Origin: Peptoniphilus harei
Lineage (GTDB): Bacteria; Bacillota; Clostridia; Tissierellales; Peptoniphilaceae
Length of the DNA stretch: 64,000 bases
NCBI RefSeq assembly: GCF_900454685.1
Contig: NZ_UATM01000032.1
Location: 62,001-126,000, forward strand
Direction: 5' to 3'
The translations under genes were made by a program, and so were the position numbers. How positions within the stretch are numbered: position 1 is the stretch's first letter; each line of letters begins with the position of its first letter. The notes beneath the pieces are model-generated. The model was not told where the DNA came from. It was given only the letters and a program-made list of their open reading frames with translations, and did not search any database. Shown here in pieces: positions 29,480 to 39,134 of this stretch.

Positions 29480-31165
29480 CTATCCTATTGTTTTGTTTAA
29501 AATATTTATAAACTTATTATAAATTGTGGCGATATTTATAATTTTTCCATCTTTTTCTATTCCCCTATAGTCCCTTGTGTTGGCTTGCGATACCATTTCT
29601 CTCGCTTCATTTATGACAAGAGATTTTAAAGTTACCTTCCACTCTCTTATCTTTTTATTTTTTTCATCTTCTTTATTTATGCTGGCAAGCCAATCTTTAA
29701 AGGGTTCGTTTAATTTATAATAAAGTTCTTCAACTTTTTGCTTTTTAAAATCCTTGCTCTTGTCATTTCTAACAGTCATTAAATCAGAAATAAAATATCC
29801 ATAAATTCCACCCACAACTTTCTTAGCCAAATTAACTTCAGAGTCTATAAGAGGAACCCATCCTTCTTTATCGATGTCTGTCAAAACTTCTTCCTTGATT
29901 GCTAAGGAGTCAAAAACTTCATCCACTGGAACCCATGAAGTGGCATTTCCATCATCTTTCATGCTTATTGATTTAATAATTAGATTATATTCACCAATTT
30001 CTTCTTTTCTTTTATTGACATACTCAATAAGTCCTGGAGCTTTCACTTCATTATTATCTTCACTTATATTTGCTACTGTTCCAAAGGATCTCCAAAGTGC
30101 TTCACCCGAATTGTGTTTTTTTGGCTTAAATTTATCTTTTTCCGGTCCATTTGTATCTAATCTCCAAAGAGTCATGGGTTCTAAAAAAGCATCCAAGTGA
30201 TTTATCTCAGGTATTTTTACAATTTCAAAATTAAAAGCATCATTAAAATCTTTTTCACTATCAATATATATTGCCCTAGACCAGTTCGTATAGAGTTCTG
30301 CAAGATTGTCTGGATCTCTATAAGATAAATAATTTGATATGATTTCAGAGCTATCAAATTCCCAACAAGGTTTTTCAACTATCCCAATATATTCTTGTAT
30401 AGGATTTGGCAAAATTAAGTTCAACATTAAAGTATCAAATAAGTTATTAGCTTCAAAATAAATCCCTCCTATATCAAAAAGCCAGCCCTTTGAATTTGGT
30501 ATTTTATATTTTTCTTTTCCAAAGATTACCTTATCTGATAAACCCGAATAAGCTTGAAAAGTCAAAAGCCATCTCAAAGCCTCATCTTCTTTTAATATTT
30601 CTTTGTTTTTTCCCTTGTCATACTTAGGTGAGAAGAGAGCAACTTTATTCCCACTTTCTGAAATCATACGATTAATATTTTTCCCACTAACAGAACTTGG
30701 ATTTACCTTATTAATTTTTGATCCATCTATTTCTTCCTTCCTAACTTGATAGAAGGGATATTTGTCATCAAGAAAATAGAAGTGGTCCTCCCACATTCTC
30801 AAGTAGTCACTGACAATTTCAGGGAACTTTTTAGTCGACCAGAGTTTCTTCCATGTCTCCTCTAGGCTGTTGGTATATTCATCATCTAAGTAATCTTCAT
30901 CTACATCGTCAACCTGCATAAACTTTTCATCTAGGACAATACCAGGATGAGGCTTCCCATGATAATCAAACCTTGAAAAGACTGTTTGAAGGACTGCCAG
31001 AAGAAGTCTAGTCATTGCAAAGTCTTGGGTCTTCGTATCTCCAGCCAAGCCCTTAAATTTTTCTGCATTTTCAAAAATATCAATGAGGGAAACTTTTTTG
31101 TTTTTCAAACTTTCATTTTCAATAACAGGAATCCACGACTCATTTAGTAAATTGTATTTTCCCAA
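29480..31165 (-). CDS. cas8e: Cascade large subunit Cas8e (CasA/Cse1)
   Basis: This 561-residue protein recognises the PAM and recruits Cas3. It starts MGKYNLLNESWIPV from a TTG behind GGGTGAGAG, overlapping cas3 by 26 bp, and has the Cse1 blocks GDTKTQDFAMTRLLLA and HNSGEALWRSFG (region 105-400). Length is normal for the family. The TTG start may hold its level below the other subunits. Confidence 0.93.
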   Translation of the reverse strand: MGKYNLLNESWIPVIENESLKNKKVSLIDIFENAEKFKGLAGDTKTQDFAMTRLLLAVLQTVFSRFDYHGKPHPGIVLDEKFMQVDDVDEDYLDDEYTNSLEETWKKLWSTKKFPEIVSDYLRMWEDHFYFLDDKYPFYQVRKEEIDGSKINKVNPSSVSGKNINRMISESGNKVALFSPKYDKGKNKEILKEDEALRWLLTFQAYSGLSDKVIFGKEKYKIPNSKGWLFDIGGIYFEANNLFDTLMLNLILPNPIQEYIGIVEKPCWEFDSSEIISNYLSYRDPDNLAELYTNWSRAIYIDSEKDFNDAFNFEIVKIPEINHLDAFLEPMTLWRLDTNGPEKDKFKPKKHNSGEALWRSFGTVANISEDNNEVKAPGLIEYVNKRKEEIGEYNLIIKSISMKDDGNATSWVPVDEVFDSLAIKEEVLTDIDKEGWVPLIDSEVNLAKKVVGGIYGYFISDLMTVRNDKSKDFKKQKVEELYYKLNEPFKDWLASINKEDEKNKKIREWKVTLKSLVINEAREMVSQANTRDYRGIEKDGKIINIATIYNKFINILNKTIG

Positions 31166-33917
31166 AATCTCTCACCCTTTCATAAAATAAGCCAAATTTT
31201 TCATCATATGTTAGCTTATAACCATTTAAAACAAAGCTATTATCTTCATCAAAAATAACTCCCAATGACCCCCTTAACCAGGTCTGCCTTTGCCAGTCTG
31301 ATAAATTTTTCCTATTATATTCTTCAAGTTCCTTTATAGTCTCTTCAAAAACTTTTGGATACCTGCTTAACGCTAAAGGAAGTCTTAAAGATTCTCTCGC
31401 AATAATTTTTGCTGTACTTGGATTGTCTATATCTTTTGATAAATCGAGGCATTCTGAAAAAGTCCCATAACCTTCCGAAAGCTTCTTTAAGGCTATAACT
31501 TCTATAGTGTCCTCAATATCTCTTACTCTTGCATAACCAACTTCTTCACTATCTATTGGAACTGGAGTCTCAAGCAAACCAACTAAAGTCCTCTTAAAAT
31601 TCCTGTCTGGCTTATCTAGTCTGTAAGTCTTAGCTCTTTGCTCCTTATTATTTATTTTTACCTCTCTCTTTTTACAACTTTCTTCCATAAGAATTAGTAG
31701 CTCATCGTCTAACTTAACTTCTCCATCTTCATAAACTTTGTTGACTAAGTTAGGTATATCACTTGGGATCATTATAGAATCCGGTAAAAAATACTGACTT
31801 CTCATAAGTATGTACTCATCATAGATTGCTTTAGACTTCTCTTCATAATTAAATTTATCATTAGTTCCTATTACATAAAGAGTAGGACTTTTATAAACAT
31901 CACTTCTTTTTATTTCATGCCTTTGAAGCCTGCCAACTCTTTGAATTAAAAGATCTATGGGACAAAGTTCACTGATCATTACATCAAAATCTAGGTCCAA
32001 ACTTTGCTCAATAACTTGTGTTCCAATTATAATTTTTCTTTTGGGTCTTTCTGCATTTTTTGATACCAAACTGAGAAGTAAATTTTCTTTTTTAACCCTA
32101 TCTGTTGCGATAAAATTTGAGTGCAGAAGTTCTACTGCGTCTTCTCCGAAGTGTAGCTCACATTCTTTTGCTAGGTCTTGAGAGTCCTTCACTGTGTTCA
32201 TAATAACCCCTATTACTCCTTCATTTTTATAGAGTTCAGAAATTATATTAATTAAATTTTCCTTTTCTTCTCTAATCACTTTTATCTCTTTATCAACAGA
32301 TATATTGAAGTAATTTTTAAATTTTATCTCATCACCATCTGTAAAAGTAATTAGTGGATAATCAGTAGATTGAACTTCTTCTGGTTTTTTCACTTCCTTC
32401 CACTTAAGTCCTCTTCCTCTCATATAGTTTTCGATTAACTTAATTCTACTATTAATAGGAAGAGTTGCTGATAAAATAATCACAGGTATCTTATAGGCAC
32501 CCATCCAACGTAGTGCTTGGTCTAAATATTGCATCATATAGCTATCATAGGCATGCGCCTCATCTATAATTACAACTTTTTTTGTAAATCCAAGATGCCT
32601 CAAAGCCAGGTGCTTTTGTTTTAAGGAAGTAAGTAAAAATTGGTCAACTGTCCCAACAATAAAATCATCTAGGGCAGTTTGCTTTCTACCTGAGAACCAT
32701 TCATTTGTAATTACACTTCCCTCAATACTATCTTGGTCAATATTTTTTGCTAAGCTAGTGAAATCTTCATTTAAAGCAGCTTTACTATGTACCAATCTTA
32801 AACTAGTATTGCTGGCTAATTCTCTTGATAAATTTTCCAGCCAGTCTTCAACTCTAGAAAACATACCATTAGAAGTTGCTTGCGTTGGTAGACCAAAGAA
32901 TAAACCACTTCTACTCGTCTTATACATTAACTCTTCTGCTCCTACCAAAGCAGCCTCAGTCTTACCAATTCCCATTGGGGCTTCTAATATTATAAGTCCC
33001 GGATCTTTAGATTGATCAATAGCTTCTACAAGGCCTCTTTGTATATCATTAGGTGCATCGAACCCAAACCTATTTTTAAAAATTTCTTCTATACTTTCCA
33101 GATTATTTATTTCTATGCAATCGTTTTTGTACCACTTATACCAAGCTTTCTGGAATCTACCTATCATGTCATCTACTTCAAAAGACTCAATATCTATTAG
33201 TGGAAAATATTCTTCATTGCTTGCAATCCAATCCGCCATAATTAATAGACCAGATAGGATAAATGCTCCAGCCTGGGAAATTTTTGGGATATCTTCAACT
33301 CCAGAAAACCCGGCTTCATCTAAGGCCCAATCAAAAATCTTTTTCTGTTCTTTTTTCCACTTTTTATGTACTTCACTCTCTTCGTCTTCAACTTGAAAAT
33401 AATTTACACCATAGGAAGTCTTTTGAGTCTCAATAAGTCTTACACTGTCAATAGGCTTACCGTGATGACCTCCAACAATTGATGCTACATCTTCTCCTAC
33501 TCCAAAAAAAGAAAGTATGGATTGTCCAACAATAGTATGGTGGCTCTTGTTAGCAAGGACTCTGTCAAAATTTTTCAGATTCTTGTATCCACTTGACTCC
33601 AATCTTTCCATTAAATAATCATCAAGATCTTTAGAATTATTATAACCCCTCATCGTTTGGAAGGCTGGGGTACACTTACCTATATCATGAGTTAAGGCTA
33701 AAAAAATAGAGAGGTTCTTTGCTACTTCCTCTCCACTCTTTCCATTATTTTCAAAAATCATGGAGTCTACGATAAATCTTTTCTGACCTCTACTTAAAAA
33801 ATGCTCCCAAAGGCCATTCATAATATTTTTTGTGTCCTCTAAGTGTTGTCTTAAAGGAAGCCATTTAAAAAGTCCATTCTTCTCTTCTTTCTTCGCCCAC
33901 AAAAATTTATTTATCAT
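31140..33917 (-). CDS. cas3: CRISPR helicase-nuclease Cas3
   Basis: This 925-residue protein unwinds and shreds the target after Cascade binding. An N-terminal HD nuclease (His77-Asp78 in THDIGKC, His126-His127, His151-His152) is fused to a superfamily 2 helicase with Walker A (APMGIGKTEAA, about 313-323), DEAH at 452-455 and motif VI (QRVGRLQRH, about 655-670). All catalytic residues I can check are present, so interference looks functional. It is the first gene of the operon; a 245-bp gap separates it from the divergent MATE gene. No clean promoter was identified in that gap. Confidence 0.95.
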   Translation of the reverse strand: MINKFLWAKKEEKNGLFKWLPLRQHLEDTKNIMNGLWEHFLSRGQKRFIVDSMIFENNGKSGEEVAKNLSIFLALTHDIGKCTPAFQTMRGYNNSKDLDDYLMERLESSGYKNLKNFDRVLANKSHHTIVGQSILSFFGVGEDVASIVGGHHGKPIDSVRLIETQKTSYGVNYFQVEDEESEVHKKWKKEQKKIFDWALDEAGFSGVEDIPKISQAGAFILSGLLIMADWIASNEEYFPLIDIESFEVDDMIGRFQKAWYKWYKNDCIEINNLESIEEIFKNRFGFDAPNDIQRGLVEAIDQSKDPGLIILEAPMGIGKTEAALVGAEELMYKTSRSGLFFGLPTQATSNGMFSRVEDWLENLSRELASNTSLRLVHSKAALNEDFTSLAKNIDQDSIEGSVITNEWFSGRKQTALDDFIVGTVDQFLLTSLKQKHLALRHLGFTKKVVIIDEAHAYDSYMMQYLDQALRWMGAYKIPVIILSATLPINSRIKLIENYMRGRGLKWKEVKKPEEVQSTDYPLITFTDGDEIKFKNYFNISVDKEIKVIREEKENLINIISELYKNEGVIGVIMNTVKDSQDLAKECELHFGEDAVELLHSNFIATDRVKKENLLLSLVSKNAERPKRKIIIGTQVIEQSLDLDFDVMISELCPIDLLIQRVGRLQRHEIKRSDVYKSPTLYVIGTNDKFNYEEKSKAIYDEYILMRSQYFLPDSIMIPSDIPNLVNKVYEDGEVKLDDELLILMEESCKKREVKINNKEQRAKTYRLDKPDRNFKRTLVGLLETPVPIDSEEVGYARVRDIEDTIEVIALKKLSEGYGTFSECLDLSKDIDNPSTAKIIARESLRLPLALSRYPKVFEETIKELEEYNRKNLSDWQRQTWLRGSLGVIFDEDNSFVLNGYKLTYDEKFGLFYERVRDFGKIQFTK

Positions 33918-34162
33918 ATTTTACTCCTGTCAATAAAAAATATTATTGTCTATAATAAAAGTTTAACACATTAATTTCTTATTTCAATTATTTGCTTTGA
34001 TCTTTATTTGCTTTTTCTCATTCAAACTTTTATTTATATAAAATTTTTTTTGAAGTAAAAAATAGTTTATCAATCCCTATTTTTGTAATTTTCTTCTATT
34101 TAAAGTACAATATTATTTATCGTTAATTAAGTATTTGTATCAAAATTTAGGATGATTTAAAA

Positions 34163-35518
34163 TTGAAAGCTAAATCTATATCAAATGTTGAAAAAAATTT
34201 AATGACTTCGGGATCTATTTGGAAGACTATTCTTTTATTTTCCCTTCCCCTAATTTTTGGAAATCTTCTCCAACAAACCTACAACACAATCGACTCCATG
34301 ATTGTTGGAAATTATGTTGGGAGTAACGCCTTGGCAGCTGTTGGGTCAAGTACCCATCTTATTAATCTCTTAATTTCTTTTAGCCAGGGGATTGCTGTTG
34401 GTTGCGGAGTTCTAGTTTCGCAATCCATGGGTGGATCAAATCAAAAGAATATGAGACTTGCCGTCCACACTTCTCTTGCTCTTGCAGTTGCCTTTGGACT
34501 TTTAATTTCCATAATGGGCTACATCTTTGCACCCTGGCTCCTAGAAAAAATGGACACACCAGCTGAGGTTATGGGAGAGTCGATTGCTTATCTTAGGTTT
34601 TTTTCCTTTGGACTTGTTTTTAATATTATTTACAACATGGAGGCAGGAATTTTAAATGCCGTGGGAAATTCTAAGAGGTCTCTTCTCTATCTTGGGATTG
34701 CTTCTTTTACCAATGTAATCTTAGACTTTTTACTTATTAAAAGATTTGGAATGGGAGTTAAGGGAGCTGCTATTGCTACTAATATTAGCCAGGCCCTTTC
34801 AGCCCTTCTTGCCCTCTTGTTCTTAATTAGGGTTCCAGATATTTACAAGGTTCATCTTTCTAGAATAAGAATACATAAGGACATGGTCTTAAATATTTTA
34901 AAGGTTGGGGTTCCAACTGCAATTCAAAACACAGTTATTTCTCTTTCAAATGTCATAATGCAATCCTCTGTCAACGTCTTTGGCGCCTTGCCAATGGCAG
35001 GTTTTGGTGCCTTTGTAAAGATTGATGGTTTTAACATCTTACCTGTCTTAAGTCTTAGCATGGCAATCACAACCTTTGTTGGGCAAAACTACGGTGCAGG
35101 TCAAATTGAAAGAATTAAAAAGGGTATGTGGACCACTCTTGCCATGACAGTTTTTTATACAATCATAAGTGGGACTCTCCTTTATAATTTTGCACCAAAA
35201 TTAATCGGCCTTTTTACAAACGATGTAAGGGTTATCGAGGCCGGTGTTCTCGCCAGCAGGTTCTTCTGTCCCTTCTACTTCTTACTTGCCATTATGCATT
35301 CACTTGCCGGCACAGTGAGAGGAACTGGAAAAACAATTCCACCTATGATAATTCTCATCTTGTCACTTTGTATCTTTAGGATCCTAGCAGCAAAATTTGT
35401 AATTCCACACTATAACACAATAGAAAATGTTTATAAACTCTATCCCATCTCCTGGGTTATTGGGGTCATCTTAATGGTTGCTTACACCCTTAAGGCTGAC
35501 TGGCTTGGTGAAAAATAA
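34163..35518 (+). CDS. MATE-family multidrug/organic cation exporter
   Basis: This 451-residue protein has twelve predicted membrane helices and the MATE pattern in two halves (LPLIFGNLLQQTYNTIDSMIVG, then GVPTAIQNTVISLSNVIMQ). MATE exporters use Na+ or H+ gradients to pump out drugs or metabolites. A TTG start at 34163 follows AGGATG at reasonable spacing; the ATG at 34202 is the alternative. The substrate is unknown. It is a single gene divergent from cas3. Confidence 0.9.
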   Translation: MKAKSISNVEKNLMTSGSIWKTILLFSLPLIFGNLLQQTYNTIDSMIVGNYVGSNALAAVGSSTHLINLLISFSQGIAVGCGVLVSQSMGGSNQKNMRLAVHTSLALAVAFGLLISIMGYIFAPWLLEKMDTPAEVMGESIAYLRFFSFGLVFNIIYNMEAGILNAVGNSKRSLLYLGIASFTNVILDFLLIKRFGMGVKGAAIATNISQALSALLALLFLIRVPDIYKVHLSRIRIHKDMVLNILKVGVPTAIQNTVISLSNVIMQSSVNVFGALPMAGFGAFVKIDGFNILPVLSLSMAITTFVGQNYGAGQIERIKKGMWTTLAMTVFYTIISGTLLYNFAPKLIGLFTNDVRVIEAGVLASRFFCPFYFLLAIMHSLAGTVRGTGKTIPPMIILILSLCIFRILAAKFVIPHYNTIENVYKLYPISWVIGVILMVAYTLKADWLGEK

Positions 35519-35533
35519 ATTTTATAAAAATAA

Positions 35534-35565
35534 AAGCATTGATTGAATTTTCTCAACCAATGCTT
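35534..35565. terminator. Shared bidirectional terminator of the MATE gene and trxB
   Basis: AAGCATTG-A-TTG pairs with CAA-C-CAATGCTT; T-rich tracts follow on both strands, between the two convergent genes. Confidence 0.8.
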
Positions 35566-35590
35566 TTTTGTTTCTCTAATTTTTAATTTA

Positions 35591-36541
35591 TTAGTTTTCT
35601 TTGAAACCTTCGTAAAGATTTCCTTCCATTTCATCAACATATTTTTGAGCGTTCATAGCTGCAACTGCACCATCGCCTGCTGCGTTTACAACTTGACGAA
35701 CTGTCTTCTTTCTAATGTCTCCAGCTGCAAAAACTCCTGGCACATTAGTCCTCATTTCTTCGTCAGTCTTGATATACCTGTCATCAGTAAGTTCAACCTT
35801 ACCTTCAAACATTTCTGTGCTTGGGATATAACCAATAAAGACAAAAATTCCAAAAGGATCATCAGACTTAATTGACCTATCTTCTCCTGTCTTTGTGTCA
35901 TGTAAAATCATTTCATTTACAATCTTGTCGCCCTTGATTTCCTTAACTGTTGTATTCCAGATAAAGTCAATCTTGTCGTTGTTAAAGGCTTGTTCTTGAA
36001 GAACCTTTGAAGCCCTAAGCTCGTCTCTTCTGTGGATAATGTAAACTTTCTTTGCAAAGTTTGTGATGAAAAGTGCTTCTTGAACAGCAGAGTCACCGCC
36101 ACCAACTACATAAACAACTTCATCTTCATAAAAAGCTGCGTCACAAGTTGAACAATAGCTTACACCACGGCCCTTGTATTCCTTTTCTCCAGGTGCACCA
36201 ATTTCTCTTGGAGATGCTCCTGTTGCAATAATCACAGACTTAGCTTCGTAAGAATCTACATAGCACTCGATCTTTTTGACTTCTCCATCAAGTTCCATGT
36301 CTTCAACTTGGTCCATTACAATTTCTGCACCAAATTTCTTGGCTTGGTCTGCCATTTTTTTACCAAGTTCCACACCATCTATTGAATCGATGCCTGGATA
36401 GTTTTCCACTTGAGTAGTTTCAGCGATTTGACCGCCTTCAATTCCCTTTTCTATTATTAAAGTTTTCTTTTTACTTCTTGCTGCATAAAGACCTGCAGTT
36501 AAACCTGCTGGACCTCCACCAATTATTATAATATCGTACAT
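35591..36541 (-). CDS. trxB: Thioredoxin-disulfide reductase
   Basis: This 316-residue flavoprotein moves electrons to thioredoxin. FAD site GGGPAG at 8-13, NAD(P)H site VGGGDSAVQEA, redox pair Cys130-Cys133 (YCSTCDAAF), and the FAD-binding C-terminus GVFAAGDI. The CSTC motif differs from the usual CATC but keeps both cysteines. The nicotinamide preference (NADPH or reduced ferredoxin) cannot be read safely. Single gene with a GAGGG site. Confidence 0.94.
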   Translation of the reverse strand: MYDIIIIGGGPAGLTAGLYAARSKKKTLIIEKGIEGGQIAETTQVENYPGIDSIDGVELGKKMADQAKKFGAEIVMDQVEDMELDGEVKKIECYVDSYEAKSVIIATGASPREIGAPGEKEYKGRGVSYCSTCDAAFYEDEVVYVVGGGDSAVQEALFITNFAKKVYIIHRRDELRASKVLQEQAFNNDKIDFIWNTTVKEIKGDKIVNEMILHDTKTGEDRSIKSDDPFGIFVFIGYIPSTEMFEGKVELTDDRYIKTDEEMRTNVPGVFAAGDIRKKTVRQVVNAAGDGAVAAMNAQKYVDEMEGNLYEGFKEN

Positions 36542-36608
36542 TCTATCCCTCCAATTCTTATTATACCCAAAAATATTTTTTTGTATATAATAGAAGATAG
36601 GTGATTAA

Positions 36609-37496
36609 ATGGAATTAAAAATGAATTTTTCAACGACATACTTTTTGCTAATAAATATTTTGGTCTTTGGCCTATCTCTTATTATGTATTATCTCTTAAA
36701 CAAGAAGGGAGCCAAGACCTATGAAGAGAAGCTTGACTTAAATTATTATGAGAAGGCCTACCTATATAAGGGCCCAAACTTTATCTATAACTCCATCATA
36801 GCTATGATCCTAAGGGCTCATGCCTCTGGAAATATTAAAATGGAAAAAAATTACTACAAGACAAAAAATGGCCAAGATAAGGTAGAATTTATTTTAAAAA
36901 ACTTAAATGTCTCTGGACTGGATAAAGGAGAAAGAAAACTTTTTGAGATACTCTTTTCCCTTGGAGATGGGTCTTCGGTTTCAACAAGGCAAATGGACAA
37001 ACTAAGAAGAACTGAAGCAGATAATTACAACAAGAAGTTCAACGACTTTATCTACTTTTTAGAAGATGAGATGGTGGCAAAAAAACTCTTCACAAGAGAA
37101 AAAAATACCCTAAAGATTTTTCTCTCATTTGTAGTTTTTTCAATTTTATTTTTTGTGGGAATAGTGACAGTTTATAACGAAAGATTTTTTGGAATCGCAA
37201 GTATTGTGGCCTCCCTTTTCTTTTACGCATCACTAATAACCACTTTCTCCAAGATGACAGACCTTGGCAACAAAAAATTTAGAGAACTAGAAAAAGTAGA
37301 AGAAGAATTAAAAGCTGGAAGAAGAACAAGTGAAGATGACCTCCTGCTTGCCCTTGGCCTTGGACTCAAGTACGAGAACATAAAAAATATTTATGAAAAA
37401 CTGGGTGATGAAGCCTACGAAATTTATCTCGATGAGGACTTTTATAAGACCTTTAAGACAGCCCTAGTAGGCGACCATCTTTTAGTTAGAAATTAA
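36609..37496 (+). CDS. Membrane protein, DUF2207 C-terminal-like
   Basis: This 295-residue protein has an N-terminal helix (10-30) and a hairpin of two helices (about 166-189 and 193-213). The segment YYEKAYLYKGPNFIYNSIIA and the Gly/Ser-rich switch toward the middle resemble the cytoplasmic and C-terminal part of DUF2207 proteins, which normally also have a large exported N-terminal domain that is missing here. Function is unknown. It is divergent from trxB, with AGGTG before the ATG, and ends at a strong terminator. Confidence 0.6.
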   Translation: MELKMNFSTTYFLLINILVFGLSLIMYYLLNKKGAKTYEEKLDLNYYEKAYLYKGPNFIYNSIIAMILRAHASGNIKMEKNYYKTKNGQDKVEFILKNLNVSGLDKGERKLFEILFSLGDGSSVSTRQMDKLRRTEADNYNKKFNDFIYFLEDEMVAKKLFTREKNTLKIFLSFVVFSILFFVGIVTVYNERFFGIASIVASLFFYASLITTFSKMTDLGNKKFRELEKVEEELKAGRRTSEDDLLLALGLGLKYENIKNIYEKLGDEAYEIYLDEDFYKTFKTALVGDHLLVRN

Positions 37497-37514
37497 ATAA
37501 ATTTTCCATTAAAA

Positions 37515-37545
37515 AAACTGTGATTTTTATCACAGTTTCTTTTTT
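37515..37545. terminator. Terminator between the DUF2207-like gene and the hutD-like gene
   Basis: AAACTGTGAT pairs with ATCACAGTTT around four Ts, then CTTTTTTT on the plus strand and an A/T tract on the minus strand; it can serve both convergent genes. Confidence 0.8.
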
Positions 37546-37548
37546 TAT

Positions 37549-38070
37549 TTAAAATTCGCAAATTATTATTTTTCCCTGGCCTTCTATTTTCACTTTTTCT
37601 TCTACTAGATAGATTGCTGAGAATTTTTCAAAGTCCTTACCTTGAACTTTTAGGTCTGAATCGTAGTTAAAGATTACTGCTCTTTTGTCTGCCTTAAATT
37701 CAAGATTATTAATATTTAAAGAGAACATCTTGGCATCTTGTCCCTTTTTATAGATTAGGTTAAAGTCTCTGACGTCTCCTGATGATTTTGTTGAGTCATC
37801 TCCATCAAAAAATAATACTTCAAAGGGATCTAATGTAAATTTATTCCCATCACTTTCAATATTCATCACATTGTCAATTGGTGTGATGTACCTATAAAAG
37901 CCTGTGTAAGGTGTGTAGACTGATTCTTTGTCATTGCAAGTTGCTGTTGAAATCCTAAAGTCAAAGTTTTTTTCACCAACGCTTGCATCTTCTGGGTAGA
38001 TAAAAACTTCTGTTGTTACACCTGCAGACCATTTTGAATCTTTAAATTCTTCTTTTTTTATAAATTTCAT
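37549..38070 (-). CDS. HutD/Ves-family cupin protein
   Basis: This 173-residue protein has the HutD/Ves pattern: KWSAGVTTEVFIYPED, then FRISTATC, followed by the R/YITPIDN region and FDGDD turns, in a double-stranded beta-helix. Ves was described as cold- and salt-stress related and HutD sits with histidine-use genes, but the biochemical role of the family is not clear. It starts at the idi2 stop codon, so it is translated with the upstream operon. No hut genes are here. Confidence 0.75.
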   Translation of the reverse strand: MKFIKKEEFKDSKWSAGVTTEVFIYPEDASVGEKNFDFRISTATCNDKESVYTPYTGFYRYITPIDNVMNIESDGNKFTLDPFEVLFFDGDDSTKSSGDVRDFNLIYKKGQDAKMFSLNINNLEFKADKRAVIFNYDSDLKVQGKDFEKFSAIYLVEEKVKIEGQGKIIICEF

Positions 38071-39087
38071 TTAGTCCTCCAATAATTCTCTAAGCTTTCC
38101 TGTCACCTTGTAATCAACTTTTTGAAGTTCAGAAATATTTTTTGCTCCATTTAACATCATTAGCATCTTAGTTTTTTCCATTAGACCGTCAATATATTTT
38201 AAGGTGTATTCGTATCCACCACGAACTATATAGGAAAGAATTTCTCCACTAATTGCTGTCATGTCTGCTCCAAGGCAGATACTCTTCACTATATCCAAGG
38301 AAGTTTTTATTCCACCTGATGCTATTAAATACATGTCATCATAATTAAGCTTCTTTGCTTCAATTAAACTTAGGGCAGTTGGTATTCCCCAAGAAAATAA
38401 ATCTGATATATCTGCATTGGGTTCTCTTAGATTTTCGATTTCAAAAAAGTTGGATCCACCATAGCCAGATATGTCTACATATTTAACTCCAACATCATGA
38501 AGCTTTTTCACTGTCTTTTGCGACATTCCAAAGCCAACTTCCTTTACTATTACAGGGACTTCAGATTTTTTTACAATCTTTTCTATATTATTTAAGATTC
38601 CACAAAAGTTTCTTTCGCCCTCAACTTGGACAAGTTCTTGGGCTGGGTTTAAGTGGATTTGGATTGCATCTGCCTTTAAGAGGTCAACTGCTAGTTTTGC
38701 ATCTTCTGTACTAGAGAAACCAGATAAGTTTGAGATGACAATTCCATCTTTTATAATTTCTCTTACAATTTCAAAGGACTTTCTTGAATCTTCATCTTCT
38801 AGGGCAATGGTTTGTGAGCCAACTGCCATGGGAAGGTCGTACTCCACCGCAACATTTGCAAGAGATCTATTTATTTCCTCTGAAAGATTTGAGCCGCCAG
38901 TCATGGCGTTAATCATAAGGGGAAACTTTACTTTTTTATCTAAAAAATTAATGCTTGTATCAATTTCATCATAACTTATCTCTGGAAGAGAGTCATTATA
39001 CAAAAAGATATCAGAAAAAAGCGGGTCGCCAACATAGGTTGAGCGAAGGAAATTTTCTATATGTTCTGTCTTTCTATATTTCCTCAT
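38071..39087 (-). CDS. fni: Isopentenyl-diphosphate delta-isomerase, type 2 (FMN)
   Basis: This 338-residue FMN enzyme swaps isopentenyl and dimethylallyl diphosphate. It starts MRKYRKTEHIENFL, has the Rossmann-like/TIM barrel blocks MINAMTGGS, AVGSQTIALED, IQIHLNPAQELVQVEG, VKEVGFGMS, DISGYGGSNF and IASGGIKT. Type 2 enzymes are common in Gram-positive bacteria that use either isoprenoid route. The neighbours are unrelated murein/metabolic genes, so the operon gives no more hints. Confidence 0.93.
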   Translation of the reverse strand: MRKYRKTEHIENFLRSTYVGDPLFSDIFLYNDSLPEISYDEIDTSINFLDKKVKFPLMINAMTGGSNLSEEINRSLANVAVEYDLPMAVGSQTIALEDEDSRKSFEIVREIIKDGIVISNLSGFSSTEDAKLAVDLLKADAIQIHLNPAQELVQVEGERNFCGILNNIEKIVKKSEVPVIVKEVGFGMSQKTVKKLHDVGVKYVDISGYGGSNFFEIENLREPNADISDLFSWGIPTALSLIEAKKLNYDDMYLIASGGIKTSLDIVKSICLGADMTAISGEILSYIVRGGYEYTLKYIDGLMEKTKMLMMLNGAKNISELQKVDYKVTGKLRELLED

Positions 39088-39134
39088 TACATCCTCCTTT
39101 ATAACAAATAAATAATATCATCTTTAAATTTTTT